From NCBI RefSeq assembly GCF_010671925.1, contig NZ_JAAHIH010000003.1, positions 62,001-126,000 of the forward strand: a stretch of DNA of 64,000 nucleotides. The letters run 5' to 3'. Positions 18,241-29,245 of this stretch are shown here, one piece after another; the first letter of the stretch is position 1; each line of letters opens with the position of its first letter. The position numbers and the translations under genes are program-made. The notes under the pieces are model-generated. The model worked only from the letters and a program-made list of their open reading frames with translations, was not told the origin of the DNA and did no database searches. Origin of the DNA: Moorena sp. SIOASIH. GTDB lineage: Bacteria > Cyanobacteriota > Cyanobacteriia > Cyanobacteriales > Coleofasciculaceae.

Positions 18241-18620
18241 TTCACCCCCGGTCATTAGACACAGGGCTCTCACGTTTCAGGATGTTTTGGTAGCATCAGA
18301 CACATCCCCACTACGAGATAACAAGCGATTGGCCGTAGGCCACGCTACGCGAACGCATAACACAGCTTCTGGTGCGCAGAGCGTAAATATTTTGTATCGG
18401 TAACTGGTAGCGGTTAGCTTTTGCGATCGCTAATTCTCGGAAAGCCAGTCGGTCTATCCATCCCAGAGACGAAACCGATAGATAAGGTCGCCTTAATCAA
18501 AAAGTTTTAACCAAAGGTGCGCTTGACCCGTAATTAAATTCCCCACGGGTCGCACCTCTTTTACGCATAACCGACTAACCATAAAGGCGACCCTATCCTT
18601 ACGGTAACTTCAACACCTTA
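18241..18620 (-). mobile_element. Second IS605-like right-end remnant with the AGGTGCG hairpin
   Basis: A variant of the CCCCGGTCATTAGACACGGGG hairpin lies at 18245-18265, directly beyond the tnpB element. Beyond it, 18486-18597 forms a long nested inverted repeat (aaggtcgcctt and aaaggcgacc) enclosing the AGGTGCG hairpin at 18513-18557. A small palindrome, ggccacgctacgcgaacg, lies at 18340-18357. No ORF is present. It may be an omega-RNA/right-end remnant of an element that lost its tnpB. Confidence 0.5.
18513..18557. repeat. AGGTGCG palindromic hairpin, copy 1
   Basis: The stem AGGTGCGCTTGACCCG pairs with CGGGTCGCACCT around a short A/T-rich loop. It is the same family as 46602-46650. Confidence 0.7.
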
Positions 18621-18697
18621 AGAAGGATGGGGAATTTCGACCCCTCAAACTCCCCTATTCCTTAAACTGGGAATATCTGTCTGTGTCATAAAGTAGT

Positions 18698-19080
18698 TTT
18701 CAATTGGGTTAGGTACTTTCATCCTAGGTTGTAGGGAGTAGGGAGTAGGGAGTAGGGAGGGAATAGGTGATAGGGAAAAGGGAAGAAGGAAAAAATCCTG
18801 TGTACCTTATTACTATGAGAAACCCTTTAATTAAATAAACAGTAAACTTGCAACTGTTAACAAATAGCAATTAATTAACAGTTGCAAGTTAAATGATCAA
18901 AAGCTGCGAATTAAATATAGCAATTTTGATCACGAGTGAGGTACACAGAATTTTTTTCGACTCCGCCCCTCCCCACGCCCGGATCTAGCACTCCCCATAC
19001 TCTTACTCTTACTCCCTACTCCCTACTCCCTACTCCCTGTTCCCTAAAACCCAAGAAGAAAGTACCTCACCCAATTGAAA
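18698..19080. mobile_element. 383-bp inverted-repeat element with a nested one
   Basis: The ends are TTTCAATTGGGTTAGGTAC at 18698-18720 and its inverse GTACCTCACCCAATTGAAA at 19058-19080. A second inverted pair (CTGTGTACCTTATTAC near 18799, GTGAGGTACACAG near 18936) lies inside. Within that is a stem AACTTGCAACTGTTAA/TTAACAGTTGCAAGTT at 18845-18891. Both arms also carry gggagta or ccctact tandem repeats. No ORF is present. It ends 20 bp from the PfkB kinase stop codon, so it may form the kinase transcript 3' end. Confidence 0.65.
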
Positions 19081-19099
19081 GCTGCGTTTGCACAATAGC

Positions 19100-20140
19100 T
19101 TAATCGCTACCAACAACTTCCTTGACCAACTCAGCCTGAGATTTCTCCAGACGCGGACCATGAGTTTGTACTACTTTTGAAGCAAAATAGTTTCCCCAAC
19201 GTGCCGCTTGCTTAGTGGTCAAACCATTGGTGAGTCCAAACAACACACCACCGGCAAACGCATCACCAGCTCCTACGGTATCCACGGCCTTAGCTGGGAA
19301 TCCAGGCACCTGGAAAATTGTTTTATTTTCCACCACTAAACAACCATTAGGACCATCAGTGATAAAAGCTGTATCCACTAACTCACTAATTTTACCAGCA
19401 CAATCAGACAAGGATTCCAGTCCACAGAAATGGCGTGCTTCTGCCGCGTTACAGAAGATCACATCACAATAATCTGTCATCAGCTGACGGAAATCATCAG
19501 CAAAATTCTCTACTAGAAAGAAGTCGGAAAAGGTAAAAGCACTCTTTACTCCTTTAAGCTTGGACTGTTCCATCGCCTCAATACAAGCTTTGCGAGTGTC
19601 ATCCCCCGTCCAGAGGTAGCCCTCAACGTAGCTATATTTGCATTGGCTGAGTCGTTCCACATCAATATCAGTAGGAGCCAAAGTAGTAGATACTCCCAGG
19701 TGAGTACACATAGTACGCTCAGCATCAGGCGTAGTTAGAACCACACAGGTACCAGTCGGACCATTAGATAGCTCAGCTGGATGCACATCAAAGTCAATCC
19801 CTGCCTCCAATAAGTCTTGTCGGTAAAATTCCCCATTGGTATCTCTAGAGACCTTACCGGAATAGAAGCCTTTACCACCACTTTGAGCGATCGCAATCAT
19901 AGTATTAGCAGCCGAGCCTCCTGAGCTTAGTTCCACAGACACATGCTGATGCTCAAGATTGTGTAGAATCATAGCCTGCTTTTGGGCATCCATCAAAGTC
20001 ATTGCCCCTCGATTCAGGTCATGTTCCCGGATAAAATCATCATCCACCAGTGCCAGAATATCTACTAAAGCATTTCCGACACCAAAGACATCAATAGGTC
20101 TTGACTGTTGAGAGTTTTCTGTCATTTTCTTCCAATCCAA
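19100..20140 (-). CDS. PfkB-family carbohydrate kinase, probable adenosine kinase
   Basis: The protein has 346 residues. The ribokinase/PfkB fold is shown by the N-terminal GVGNALVDILA, the substrate-site SSGGSAANTM and the C-terminal catalytic motif DTVGAGDAFAGG with its base Asp. The overall pattern matches the bacterial PfkB group commonly annotated as adenosine kinase, which phosphorylates adenosine to AMP in purine salvage. The purA gene two positions upstream fits a nucleotide theme, but the substrate is inferred. The likely start is Met6 (MTENSQQSRP, 20125). A strong hairpin at 20157-20188 separates it from rplY, so it probably has its own promoter. Confidence 0.87.
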   Translation of the reverse strand: MDWKKMTENSQQSRPIDVFGVGNALVDILALVDDDFIREHDLNRGAMTLMDAQKQAMILHNLEHQHVSVELSSGGSAANTMIAIAQSGGKGFYSGKVSRDTNGEFYRQDLLEAGIDFDVHPAELSNGPTGTCVVLTTPDAERTMCTHLGVSTTLAPTDIDVERLSQCKYSYVEGYLWTGDDTRKACIEAMEQSKLKGVKSAFTFSDFFLVENFADDFRQLMTDYCDVIFCNAAEARHFCGLESLSDCAGKISELVDTAFITDGPNGCLVVENKTIFQVPGFPAKAVDTVGAGDAFAGGVLFGLTNGLTTKQAARWGNYFASKVVQTHGPRLEKSQAELVKEVVGSD

Positions 20141-20156
20141 CTAATCATTCACAAAA

Positions 20157-20188
20157 AAGCCAGGGAAATTTTAACTCTGCCCTGGCTT
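20157..20188 (-). terminator. Rho-independent terminator between rplY and the PfkB kinase
   Basis: On the minus strand the stem AAGCCAGGG/CCCTGGCTT is followed by TTTTTTGTG. A second hairpin lies at 20353-20380 (aagctatcagcc/ggctgatagctt), just after the rplY stop. Confidence 0.75.
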
Positions 20189-20408
20189 AATCAGACAACT
20201 ATAACCAACCTATCATTGCTGTCTAAAGTAATGATATTGTTTTCGGTTCAATACTTATCATGGAACATTATTCGTCAATTTAAAATTGAACATTGAAAAT
20301 TCTCAGTGAAAATTCTCACTGGTCAATCGGCAATTAAAAAAATAGGATTTAAGGTAAGCTATCAGCCAACGGCTGATAGCTTAATGCTTACCTGTATTCT
20401 GTAACGCT

Positions 20409-20960
20409 TTATTTAGAAGTGATAGCAAGAACACTTAATTTAGGATCATCCATAACCTGGATCCCTTCTGGCAAGACTAACTCGTAAATGTAGAACATCT
20501 TACCCTGTTCCAAATTTGATATATCAATATCAATGGTTTCGGGAATTTTATCTGGGGGACATTGCACTTTCACTGTTGTAAGCCTTTGCTGCAAAACTCC
20601 ACCTTGCTTAACTCCTACGGCTTCTCCCACTAGCTTAAGAGGTACAACAACCTCTACTTTATTTTGAGAAGCCACTGAGAAAAAACTGAGGTGGTAAAGG
20701 GAATTTTTCCAAGGATGAGATTGTATTTCCCGCAGGAGCACTGGACCATTCCAGGAAAGGTCAGGAATAGAGAGCTCTATCAGGGTATTATTAACCGAGG
20801 CTGTTTTAAGCAAGTCTTCTGCTGCTTTAGCCGTCATAGTTAAGGATACAGATTCTGCACCATTGTGACCGTAAAGTACGGTGGGAATCAAGCCAGAACG
20901 GCGTAAAGCTCTCGGCTTACTACCTTCTGGTCGCTTTTGACATTCTACAGTAACATTCAT
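20409..20960 (-). CDS. rplY: 50S ribosomal protein L25 (Ctc-type, TL5-like)
   Basis: The protein has 183 residues, the long form with an extra C-terminal beta domain. The N-terminal 5S rRNA-binding domain is recognisable (GSKPRALRRSGLIPTVLYGH), followed by LLREIQSHPWKNSLYHLSFF. The C-terminal domain has VVVPLKLVGEAVGVKQGGVLQ and PEGIQVMDDPKLSVLAI. It binds 5S rRNA in the large subunit; longer forms are also known as general stress protein Ctc. It lies 187 bp downstream of purA. An inverted-repeat-rich gap between the two suggests attenuation or termination. Confidence 0.95.
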   Translation of the reverse strand: MNVTVECQKRPEGSKPRALRRSGLIPTVLYGHNGAESVSLTMTAKAAEDLLKTASVNNTLIELSIPDLSWNGPVLLREIQSHPWKNSLYHLSFFSVASQNKVEVVVPLKLVGEAVGVKQGGVLQQRLTTVKVQCPPDKIPETIDIDISNLEQGKMFYIYELVLPEGIQVMDDPKLSVLAITSK

Positions 20961-21063
20961 CGCTAGGAATTTAACTCTTCGAGATAATATAGCCCAATTA
21001 ATGGCGATTACTGGTCAGCTACCGGTCGATTCCGCCACCGAGGGGGGTGCTGACCTCAATTGT

Positions 21064-21143
21064 GAGTCAGGGTGTTGAATCGAATCGGAAACTGGTGAGA
21101 TTCAAACTCTCCGACTGACACCCTGACGCCCTGACACCCTGAC
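21064..21143. terminator. Inverted-repeat region downstream of purA
   Basis: AGTCAGGGTGTTGAATC (21064-21081) is partly mirrored by gattcaaa (about 21100) and ACACCCTGAC (21117-21127, repeated to 21143). It can form a long stem just after the purA stop codon. There is no U-tract, so a terminator function is only plausible. Confidence 0.4.
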
Positions 21144-21147
21144 CCCC

Positions 21148-22551
<1,404 letters not shown>

Positions 22552-22697
22552 TCAACTTAACTGTTCCTGATCTAGGTAGAAACTGGAGGAACGATAGTAA
22601 CATAAGTTAGTCTTGACGTAGAATCGCCACTCCAATGTCTTTTAGACTTTACCTATGTACTCTTATCAGTCATTTTTAACAAAAAACTACTTCTACA

Positions 22698-23390
22698 ATG
22701 AAAATTTTGTTAGTGGAAGATGATATTCTCCTTGCTGAAAATTTATCCGAAGCCCTCACCAACCAGCGTTACGTGGTTGATATGGTTACCAATGGGGAAA
22801 TTGCTTGCCAGCAATCCCAAATGCTTGATTATGACTTGATGGTGCTAGATCTGACTCTGCCCAAGCTTGATGGCTTTGGTGTTTGTCGAAAATTGCGAGC
22901 CCAAGGCAATCAAATGCCGATTCTAATGTTGACGGGTCGCGATACCACTAATGATAAAGTCAAGGGTCTAGATGCAGGGGCTGATGATTATCTAGTTAAG
23001 CCAGTTGACTTACCAGAATTATTTGCTCGGATTCGGGCTCTGCTGCGCCGAGGTCAATCTATCGCACCACCAGTGCTTCAGTGGGGGGATTTGCGTCTTG
23101 ACCCGAGTACCTATGAAGTAAGCTATGATCACCAACTTATCCACTTTACCCGTAAGGAGTATAGTTTACTCGAATTTTTCCTGCGCAACGGTCGGCGGGT
23201 ACTGACTCGTAGCGTGATTATCGAGCATGTCTGGTCTTTTGAAAACCCTCCCGAAGAGGAGACGGTCAACGCTTACATCAAAAGTTTGAGGCGCAAACTG
23301 AGATTAGCTGGTGCACCCAGAGATTTGATTGAAACCGTTCACAGTGTGGGCTATCGCCTTAAACAGTTAAGTGCTGAACCAGAGGAGTAA
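22698..23390 (+). CDS. OmpR/PhoB-family response regulator
   Basis: The protein has 230 residues. The receiver domain (1-115) has the acidic pair EDD at residues 7-9, the phospho-acceptor Asp of [16 protein letters not shown] (about residue 51), Thr in MLTGRD and Lys in [12 protein letters not shown]. The C-terminal winged helix (about 125-225) has [21 protein letters not shown] and the recognition region [12 protein letters not shown]. It is a phosphorylation-controlled transcription factor. No histidine kinase is adjacent, so its partner is unknown. It resembles cyanobacterial RppA/NblR-type regulators, but assignment to one is not justified. Its last 32 bp overlap the 3' end of the convergent gyrase gene. 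Confidence 0.92.
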   Translation: MKILLVEDDILLAENLSEALTNQRYVVDMVTNGEIACQQSQMLDYDLMVLDLTLPKLDGFGVCRKLRAQGNQMPILMLTGRDTTNDKVKGLDAGADDYLVKPVDLPELFARIRALLRRGQSIAPPVLQWGDLRLDPSTYEVSYDHQLIHFTRKEYSLLEFFLRNGRRVLTRSVIIEHVWSFENPPEEETVNAYIKSLRRKLRLAGAPRDLIETVHSVGYRLKQLSAEPEE

Positions 23391-25887
23391 CACTGATAAT
23401 TTTTTCCTCGGGCTTGAGTTGGGCAATGCGATCGCCTGTGCCATCTTTTCCCCAAATCGGCACCGATTCCATAGCTAAACGCTTACCGCCAACGGAAGTC
23501 ACTACCATGACCTCATTAGCGATGGAATCCCTGACCATGCTGACCAAAACATCTTTAGCGGTCTTAAACTGTAGTGCTTGAGTTCCCAGGTCTCCCCGAT
23601 TAGCCAACCTGATCGCCTGCACGGGGAGGCGCTTTCCATAGCCCTGCTCAGACACCAGTAAGAGGTTTTCTTCTTCCCCTAGAACAACGCAGCCAACCAG
23701 CTTTTCTTGACCCTTGAGGCGCAAGGCTTGATTTCCTTGAGCACTGCGTCCCATAATCGGTAACTGTTTGTCATTAATCTCAAAGCGCAACAGCCTTCCA
23801 TTACTGGTTGCTACCACCACTTGTGCAGCTGTAGTAGATAGGTTGGCATACTGTAGCTGATCGTCATTTCTGAACTTGGTAAGCAACATACCACGGTTCG
23901 TTAGTTTTGTCAACTCAGACACTAAGACACGCTTCATTTTACCTTGGTGAGTCAGCAAAACTAGGGTGAAGTTTTCTAGGTCATCTGGCAGCCTAAAGTG
24001 AGCCACAACTGTTTCTGATTGAACCGAATTTGGCAGCAACTTTACCAAGGGAATACCCTGCTTGCGTCCAGCTGCTGGTGGAATATCTCTAATTTTGACT
24101 GGGTAGGCTTTGCCAGAACCAGTGATTACCATTAATTCTTGTGTAGTGAGCAACAGCTTAGCCTCAACTACAAAGTCCTCCCCTTGTTTAATTGACTGGG
24201 GTAATTTTGGCTGTGTTGTGGCACTCTGCCGCTGTACATACCCTTGGTAGCTAAATTCTAGAAGTGTTTGTTCTGGCTCAGTTGGAGCATTAGGTAGGAG
24301 ATCAGCAGTTTTTTGGGGTTGAGCAGATTTCCTACTCCTGTGTTGAGGGTCTGTTGGTTGTTCTAACTGTTCTTCAGTTAAAGCAATAGAGTTGATTCTG
24401 GTACGGCGAGGATCACCGTACTTCCGTTTAAGCGATCGCAAATCTTTCTTGAGGGCTTTGAGCAATTCCCGCCGATCATTGAGTAATTGGTGCAGCTGTT
24501 CCAGGCGCTCCGAAAGTTGATCACGCTCGGTCTGTAACTTTTCTCGTTCTAAGCCAGTTAGCCGTCGCATGGGCATGGCCAGAATTGCTTCAGCCTGGAT
24601 TTCACTTAAGTTTAACTGGTTTTGCAGGGAAAGCTTAGCGGTGGTACCATCAGGAGCATTTCTGAGAATGTCAATCATGGCATCCAGCTGATTGAGGCTA
24701 GCCAGTAACCCGTCTACCAGGTGAAGACGTCTTTCTTTCTGGGACTGCTCATAGGTATATTGGCGGGTTAGAGTCTGTTCTCGGAAGCTAATAAATGATT
24801 CTAACAACTCCCGCAGGGTAAGTTGTCGGGGTTGTCCGTCTACCAAGGTCAGCAGGATAGCACCAAAGTTTGTTTGCAGGGGAGTTTGCTTATACAACTG
24901 CTGGAGCACCGCTGATCGCTGAGCATCTCGTTTGAGTTCCACCACCACCCGCATCCCTTCGCGATCGCTTTCATCTCGGATATCGCTAATCCCTTCTATA
25001 CGCCCTTGATTGACCAAAGCTGCTACTTTTTCAATCCAAGCTGCCTTATGGACCTGATAGGGCAACTCACTCACTACAATTGCCCTACGTTGCCCCCGTT
25101 TCCCTCGACCGACTTGAATGGTTTCAAGCTTGGTGATGCCTCGAATCGGTATACTGCCACGACCGGTAGTATAGGCATCCCGAATCCCCTCAGCTGAAAC
25201 AATTTCCCCCCCAGTGGGAAAATCGGGTCCGGGAATTAATTCCCAAAGTTTTTCATCTGCTAAATTGGGACGGTCAATCAGAGCAATCAAGCCATCTACT
25301 ATCTCTGCCAAATTGTGAGGAGGAATATTGGTTGCCATGCCCACAGCAATGCCAGAGCAACCATTGAGCAACAAGACCGGTAATTGTGCCGGGAGTACCA
25401 CTGGCTCTTGCTGGGAGCTATCAAAGTTGTCGATAAAATCAACTGTTGCTTCCCCAATTTCTGACAATAGGGCTTGAGCGCCCACCGGAGAGAGTCGGGT
25501 TTCAGTGTAACGCATGGCTGCTGGTGGATCATTATCCACCGAACCAAAATTGCCATGACCGTCAAGGAGGGGATAGCGGGTCGAAAAGTCTTGGACTAAC
25601 CGCACCATGGCTTCATACACCGCTTGGTCACCGTGGGGGTGATATTTACCCAACACATCCCCAACCACACGAGCACATTTGCGGTATGGTCGATCTGGGG
25701 TTAACCCTAATTCGTGCATCGCATATAGAATACGTCGATGTACGGGCTTAAGCCCATCACGGACATCAGGTAAAGCACGCCCCACAATCACACTCATGGC
25801 ATATTCAAGATATGACCGTTGCATCTCCAAATGTAGGGCTGTGGGAATGACATTACTGTTTCCCATTAGGTTCAGCTGTTTTGCCAT
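23359..25887 (-). CDS. gyrA: DNA gyrase / topoisomerase IV subunit A
   Basis: I start at 25887 ([12 protein letters not shown]) because GGAGG lies six bases upstream and the 43 earlier codons are unlike the family; this gives 842 residues. The breakage-reunion domain is clear: [31 protein letters not shown], the YHPHGD loop, and catalytic Tyr in [13 protein letters not shown] coiled-coil tower and C-terminal beta-pinwheel repeats follow. The canonical GyrA box (QRRGGKG-like) is not seen; the corresponding position reads [15 protein letters not shown] ParC-like cyanobacterial paralog is therefore possible and the symbol is provisional. With a B subunit encoded elsewhere it would cut and pass DNA to relieve supercoils or decatenate. 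Confidence 0.93.
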   Translation of the reverse strand: MAKQLNLMGNSNVIPTALHLEMQRSYLEYAMSVIVGRALPDVRDGLKPVHRRILYAMHELGLTPDRPYRKCARVVGDVLGKYHPHGDQAVYEAMVRLVQDFSTRYPLLDGHGNFGSVDNDPPAAMRYTETRLSPVGAQALLSEIGEATVDFIDNFDSSQQEPVVLPAQLPVLLLNGCSGIAVGMATNIPPHNLAEIVDGLIALIDRPNLADEKLWELIPGPDFPTGGEIVSAEGIRDAYTTGRGSIPIRGITKLETIQVGRGKRGQRRAIVVSELPYQVHKAAWIEKVAALVNQGRIEGISDIRDESDREGMRVVVELKRDAQRSAVLQQLYKQTPLQTNFGAILLTLVDGQPRQLTLRELLESFISFREQTLTRQYTYEQSQKERRLHLVDGLLASLNQLDAMIDILRNAPDGTTAKLSLQNQLNLSEIQAEAILAMPMRRLTGLEREKLQTERDQLSERLEQLHQLLNDRRELLKALKKDLRSLKRKYGDPRRTRINSIALTEEQLEQPTDPQHRSRKSAQPQKTADLLPNAPTEPEQTLLEFSYQGYVQRQSATTQPKLPQSIKQGEDFVVEAKLLLTTQELMVITGSGKAYPVKIRDIPPAAGRKQGIPLVKLLPNSVQSETVVAHFRLPDDLENFTLVLLTHQGKMKRVLVSELTKLTNRGMLLTKFRNDDQLQYANLSTTAAQVVVATSNGRLLRFEINDKQLPIMGRSAQGNQALRLKGQEKLVGCVVLGEEENLLLVSEQGYGKRLPVQAIRLANRGDLGTQALQFKTAKDVLVSMVRDSIANEVMVVTSVGGKRLAMESVPIWGKDGTGDRIAQLKPEEKIISVTPLVQHLTV

Positions 25888-26129
25888 CAAAAATCCTCCA
25901 AGGCAGAATTGACCAAAGGGTGATCGGGGTTTAGGGTATAGGGAAATTGCACGCTTGTTAAGGCTACGGTACTCGAAAAGATAGGGAAGATCAGGAGAAG
26001 ATAATTTCTTCTTCACCTAATCGAGTCCCCTTGATCTTTCCATCTGCTCTAGCATCCAGCTTAACGAGGGTGACTATTGCATATAGGTGATGCATATAGA
26101 AAAACAGAGACACTAGCTCACCCTAAGTA

Positions 26130-26490
26130 AGTATTCAGCTATCAGTTATCAGCTATCAGCTATCAGTTATCAGCTATCAGTTATCAGTTATCAGTTATCA
26201 GCTATCAGTTATCAGCTATCAGCTATCAGCTATCAGCTATCAGCTATTAGCTATCAGTTATCAGCTATCAGCTATCAGCTATCAGCTATCAGCTATCAGT
26301 TATCAGCTATCAGCTATCAGCTATCAGCTATTAGCTATCAGCTATCAGCTTTTGAATAAAACAAGTAAGCATTGCTTTAATCTCTGTTACCTCAGCTGAC
26401 GGCTGACGGCTGACGGCTGACCGCTGACGGCTGACGGCTGACGGCTGACGGCTGACGGCTGACGGCTGACGGCTGACGGCTGACCGCTGT
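26130..26490. repeat. Large tandem repeat block (cagctat/cagttat and ctgacgg heptamers)
   Basis: About 210 bp of alternating cagctat and cagttat heptamers (26136-26347) are followed by fourteen or so ctgacgg heptamers (about 26396-26483), split by a gaataaaacaagtaagca spacer. This spacer recurs beside similar blocks at 9495 and 49933. This is the largest heptamer tract in the window. It is noncoding. Confidence 0.9.
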
Positions 26491-26524
26491 TCGCGCAGCG
26501 TGCGCGTAGCGCATATGCTTACAC

Positions 26525-26803
26525 CATAAAATGTGAGCATCTGGTTCCAAAGCCGATTTCCCGCCTTAAGATAGTGTTGGTTAAGCCAAGCTAAAGTATG
26601 GGCACGACTCAAAGAAATAGGCTCAAGGTTAACCAGCCAGAAGCTTCGCTTCTAACAAGCCGTTGTGCCCACTGTCCCCAAGACACTATAATGTAGGTTT
26701 GGATGCAGTTAGGGAAGGCTTTTTCCAGGAGCGTCAGCTTGCCTGGTATTAAGCAGCCTATCACCTGTATCAGTCCAATGAACATTACTAGTTGGCTAAG
26801 CAT
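26525..26803 (-). pseudogene. Degraded unidentified ORF
   Basis: On the minus strand MLSQLVMFIGL continues to VSWGQWAQRL. After a small gaagcttcgcttc palindrome the frame shifts, and the sense resumes as NLEPISLSRAHTLAWLNQH and YLKAGNRLWNQML. The two frames read as one former protein broken by a short palindromic insertion. I do not recognise the family; a transposase remnant is possible. It is non-functional as it stands. Confidence 0.4.
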
Positions 26804-26925
26804 GTGGGGAAACTAGACTTGATAAAATAACATCTTGCATTTGAAATAGCAACATGACCGATTCCCTGTCAAACTTATGATCAAATGACACTTTTGCCAA
26901 AAATGACTCTCTTGATGCAACGCCC

Positions 26926-27327
26926 ATGAAAACCGTTCTGATTGTCGAAGATGATCCGATTAATGCTCGTGTTTTTTCCAAGATTCTCAGTAAGCGGGGC
27001 GGTTTGAATGTAAAGCATACTGAAGATGTAGAAGAAGTAATGCAGATAGCCCAAGCTGGGGAGGCAGACATTATTTTGATGGATGTTTCCTTAGCTCATA
27101 GTGTTTATCAGGGTAAATCAGTAGACGGCATTAAGATTACCCAAATGCTTAAGGCTGATGCTGAAACGTCCCAACTGCCGATTATTCTGGTCACTGCTCA
27201 TGCGATGGAAGGGGATCGAGAAAACTTCCTTAAGCAAAGTGGTGCCGATGACTACATCTCCAAACCCGTTGTTGACCATCAACAGTTTGTTAATCAGATC
27301 ATGGCTCTATTGCCCCAGGACAATTAA
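26926..27327 (+). CDS. Single-domain response regulator (CheY-like)
   Basis: The protein has 133 residues and is only a receiver domain. Acidic pocket EDD is at residues 8-10, the phospho-acceptor Asp lies in ADIILMDVSLAHSVY, the Thr/Ser switch in ILVTAHAM, and the invariant Lys in GADDYISKPV. No output domain is present, so it must act by protein contact, as CheY, PilG or DivK do. Insertion of SVYQGKSVDG after the phospho-Asp strand is typical of the DivK/PleD-like subgroup. No kinase or motility genes are adjacent. The partner is unknown. Confidence 0.9.
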   Translation: MKTVLIVEDDPINARVFSKILSKRGGLNVKHTEDVEEVMQIAQAGEADIILMDVSLAHSVYQGKSVDGIKITQMLKADAETSQLPIILVTAHAMEGDRENFLKQSGADDYISKPVVDHQQFVNQIMALLPQDN

Positions 27328-27471
27328 ATTCCTTTCTTGAAAATTGCCAATCTTAAACCACCGCCCTTGAGATGATTGCCCATCTTTGGCTGCGATCCCT
27401 CCCCTATTGGCAATTGATGGAGATCAAGCACTGTTTTTAGGAGTCACCCATGACAGGTGGAGTTGGGCTGC

Positions 27472-28332
27472 TTAGGGTAGACCTTGACTCTGGATAATGG
27501 TGGCTTGGATTCTGGGATTTTCCAGAAACTTTTCGGTTTCAGAAAGCAGGCGCTTACCCCACAGGTTTTCCTTAAGAAACTCTAAGTTAGCATAGCGGCT
27601 ATCTAGGCGGATTGCCGCTTCTCCCATTAGTAGCCCCTTTTCGATATCCCCTTGGGCATACAGAGCCACAGCGATCGCAAGTTGAGGTTCTGCGGCCTCT
27701 TTATCAATCTCTATTGCTGCTTCCCATTGTTGAATAGCACTCTCCACATCTCCTTGTTCATAATTGACCAACCCAATGTTGTTAATGGCTGGCCAAAAGC
27801 TTTTGTCTTGGTCAACAGCTTGGTTGTAAGCATCGATTGCTTCAGTATACTGATTGAGCATATAGTAAGAATTGCCCAAGTCAAACAGGGCTTCTGGCAC
27901 ATCGGGCTTGAGTTTTAATCCCGCTTTCAACTGAGCGATCGCTTTTCTATATTCGGTTTTTTGAAAATAGGCTGACCCCAAGGTGAACAGCACCCCAGCT
28001 TGATCTGGTGCCAGAGAGTAAGACTTTTGCAAGGCTTCAATGCCTTGATCCAACTCCTGGGACTGTACGTACAAAGTTCCCAAGATAAACCAGGTTTGAT
28101 AGATGTTGGGAGCAAGTTGAGTGGCTAACTTGGCCTTAGGCAGCGCCAGGTCGTATTGTTGAAAGCGGACTAACTGAATGGCCTCTTGAGCCAGAGTTAA
28201 GCCCTGCTGTTCGAGTTCCTCTGAATCCAATTTTAGGGTATAGGGAATGAGTGCTTGTCCAGCAACTGGTGCTGACCAACTCATCAAACCCATCAGAACA
28301 AGAATAGATAGTAATGGAATAGGTTTAGGCAC
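27472..28332 (-). CDS. Secreted TPR-repeat protein
   Basis: The protein has 286 residues. A signal peptide (LSILVLMGLMSWSAPVAGQA) is followed by about six tetratricopeptide repeats between residues 45 and 250, for example AWFILGTLYVQ-like, VLFTLGSAYFQKTEYRKAIAQL, EALFDLGNSYYMLNQYTEAI and AINNIGLVNYEQGDVESAIQQW. TPR arrays act as protein-binding scaffolds. Export suggests a periplasmic or thylakoid-lumen role, such as complex assembly, but no partner is evident. It is convergent with the response regulator gene at 26926. Confidence 0.88.
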   Translation of the reverse strand: MPKPIPLLSILVLMGLMSWSAPVAGQALIPYTLKLDSEELEQQGLTLAQEAIQLVRFQQYDLALPKAKLATQLAPNIYQTWFILGTLYVQSQELDQGIEALQKSYSLAPDQAGVLFTLGSAYFQKTEYRKAIAQLKAGLKLKPDVPEALFDLGNSYYMLNQYTEAIDAYNQAVDQDKSFWPAINNIGLVNYEQGDVESAIQQWEAAIEIDKEAAEPQLAIAVALYAQGDIEKGLLMGEAAIRLDSRYANLEFLKENLWGKRLLSETEKFLENPRIQATIIQSQGLP

Positions 28333-29064
28333 GGTACAGCCTCGAAGAACAATGAGCTTAATGTGAATCTACAGGTTACGCAACTACTGAGACTAATCCG
28401 GAAGGAATATAGCTCTAGCTTTACCCTCACGATAGGACTTTCCTGCTTCATCTGTCATCCTAGAGGATCCGAGCAAGGTAAGGGTGGGGGGGGTGGGGAG
28501 TGTGGGGAGTGTGGGGAGTGTGGGGAGTAGGTTGATTTGGGTGGAACAGGCAAGATGCCTATTCCACACAAGATGCTTATTTTACTAAGATGCCTATTCC
28601 ACACAAGATACCCATTTCACCATGATGCCTATTCCACTGAGATGCCTATTCTACCAAGATGCCTATTCTACTAAACTAGACCTCTTGCAAAAGGATTTTT
28701 CTGATAGTGTTTACGTCAATTCTTGTCCACTGTTCCCTGTTCCCTGTTCCCTGTTCCCGACAACTGCCGCGAAGTCTACTATTAAAATCATCCTGCATTT
28801 ATGCAACACCGGATTTTTTGCATTGCTGAATCAAAGAAGGAAATTCTTCCAGCCCGGTTTTTGAGTATAAATACTTATCGTTGCAGTTAACCAGTGATGC
28901 CACATCACTTTTCTACAGGAAACATTAAAATAGATTTGTTGGGTCAGGGATAATAAAGCGTTTATCGCACTTATGAGGTACAGTCTTTTTTGACGCTGAT
29001 TACCTTAAAAGCCTATTGCCTTCAAACCATACGCTTTGTATTTCAGACCAATAACAATTCCTAT
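28333..29064. other. Repeat-rich gap between the TPR and Roco genes
   Basis: It contains G-rich tandem units (gtggggagtgtgg, 28485-28530), seven or so aagatgcctattccac-type units (28550-28672), a MITE (28677-28778), and AT-rich DNA to 29064. No protein gene is credible. The agatgcctattc array on the plus strand would be a tandem of about 16-bp units of unknown role. Confidence 0.6.
28677..28778. mobile_element. 102-bp MITE with TAGACCTCTTGC ends, copy 1
   Basis: The ends are TAGACCTCTTGCAAAAG and GCGAAGTCTA. The interior (tttacgtcaattcttgtcca followed by ccctgtt units) is almost identical, in reverse, to 61981-62081. Both copies are bounded by TA, suggesting TA target duplication. No ORF is present. 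Confidence 0.8.
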
Positions 29065-29245
29065 ATGAGCGAAGATAGTATTCCAACACGCTTCCGATAA
29101 AGAATAAAAGAAGCAAGAAAAAAAACTTGAAATACTGGATTTGAGTAATGCATATCGAGACCAACCATTGAACAAGATTCCAGAGTACTTTTTTGAAATA
29201 AAACATATTAAATTCTTAAAATTAAGCGGCAACCAAATATATTAA
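29065..29245 (+). pseudogene. Decayed 5' end of the LRR-Roco gene
   Basis: A start codon at 29065 opens MSEDSIPTRFR, then TAA (29098-29100), where GAA would keep the frame. The next codons read RIKEARKK. One extra A in the eight-A run at 29118-29125 would then join LEILDLSNAYRDQPLNKIP and FLKLSGNQIY, a leucine-rich segment in frame with the gene downstream. That segment ends in TAA (29243-29245), where AAA would continue. Three small lesions thus separate an apparent original N-terminus from the long open frame at 29246. This reconstruction is mine from reading the three frames. Confidence 0.6.

Noticed and set aside
26136..26483. CRISPR-like array
   Set aside because: The repeats are contiguous heptamers with no unique spacers of constant length. 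No cas genes are nearby.
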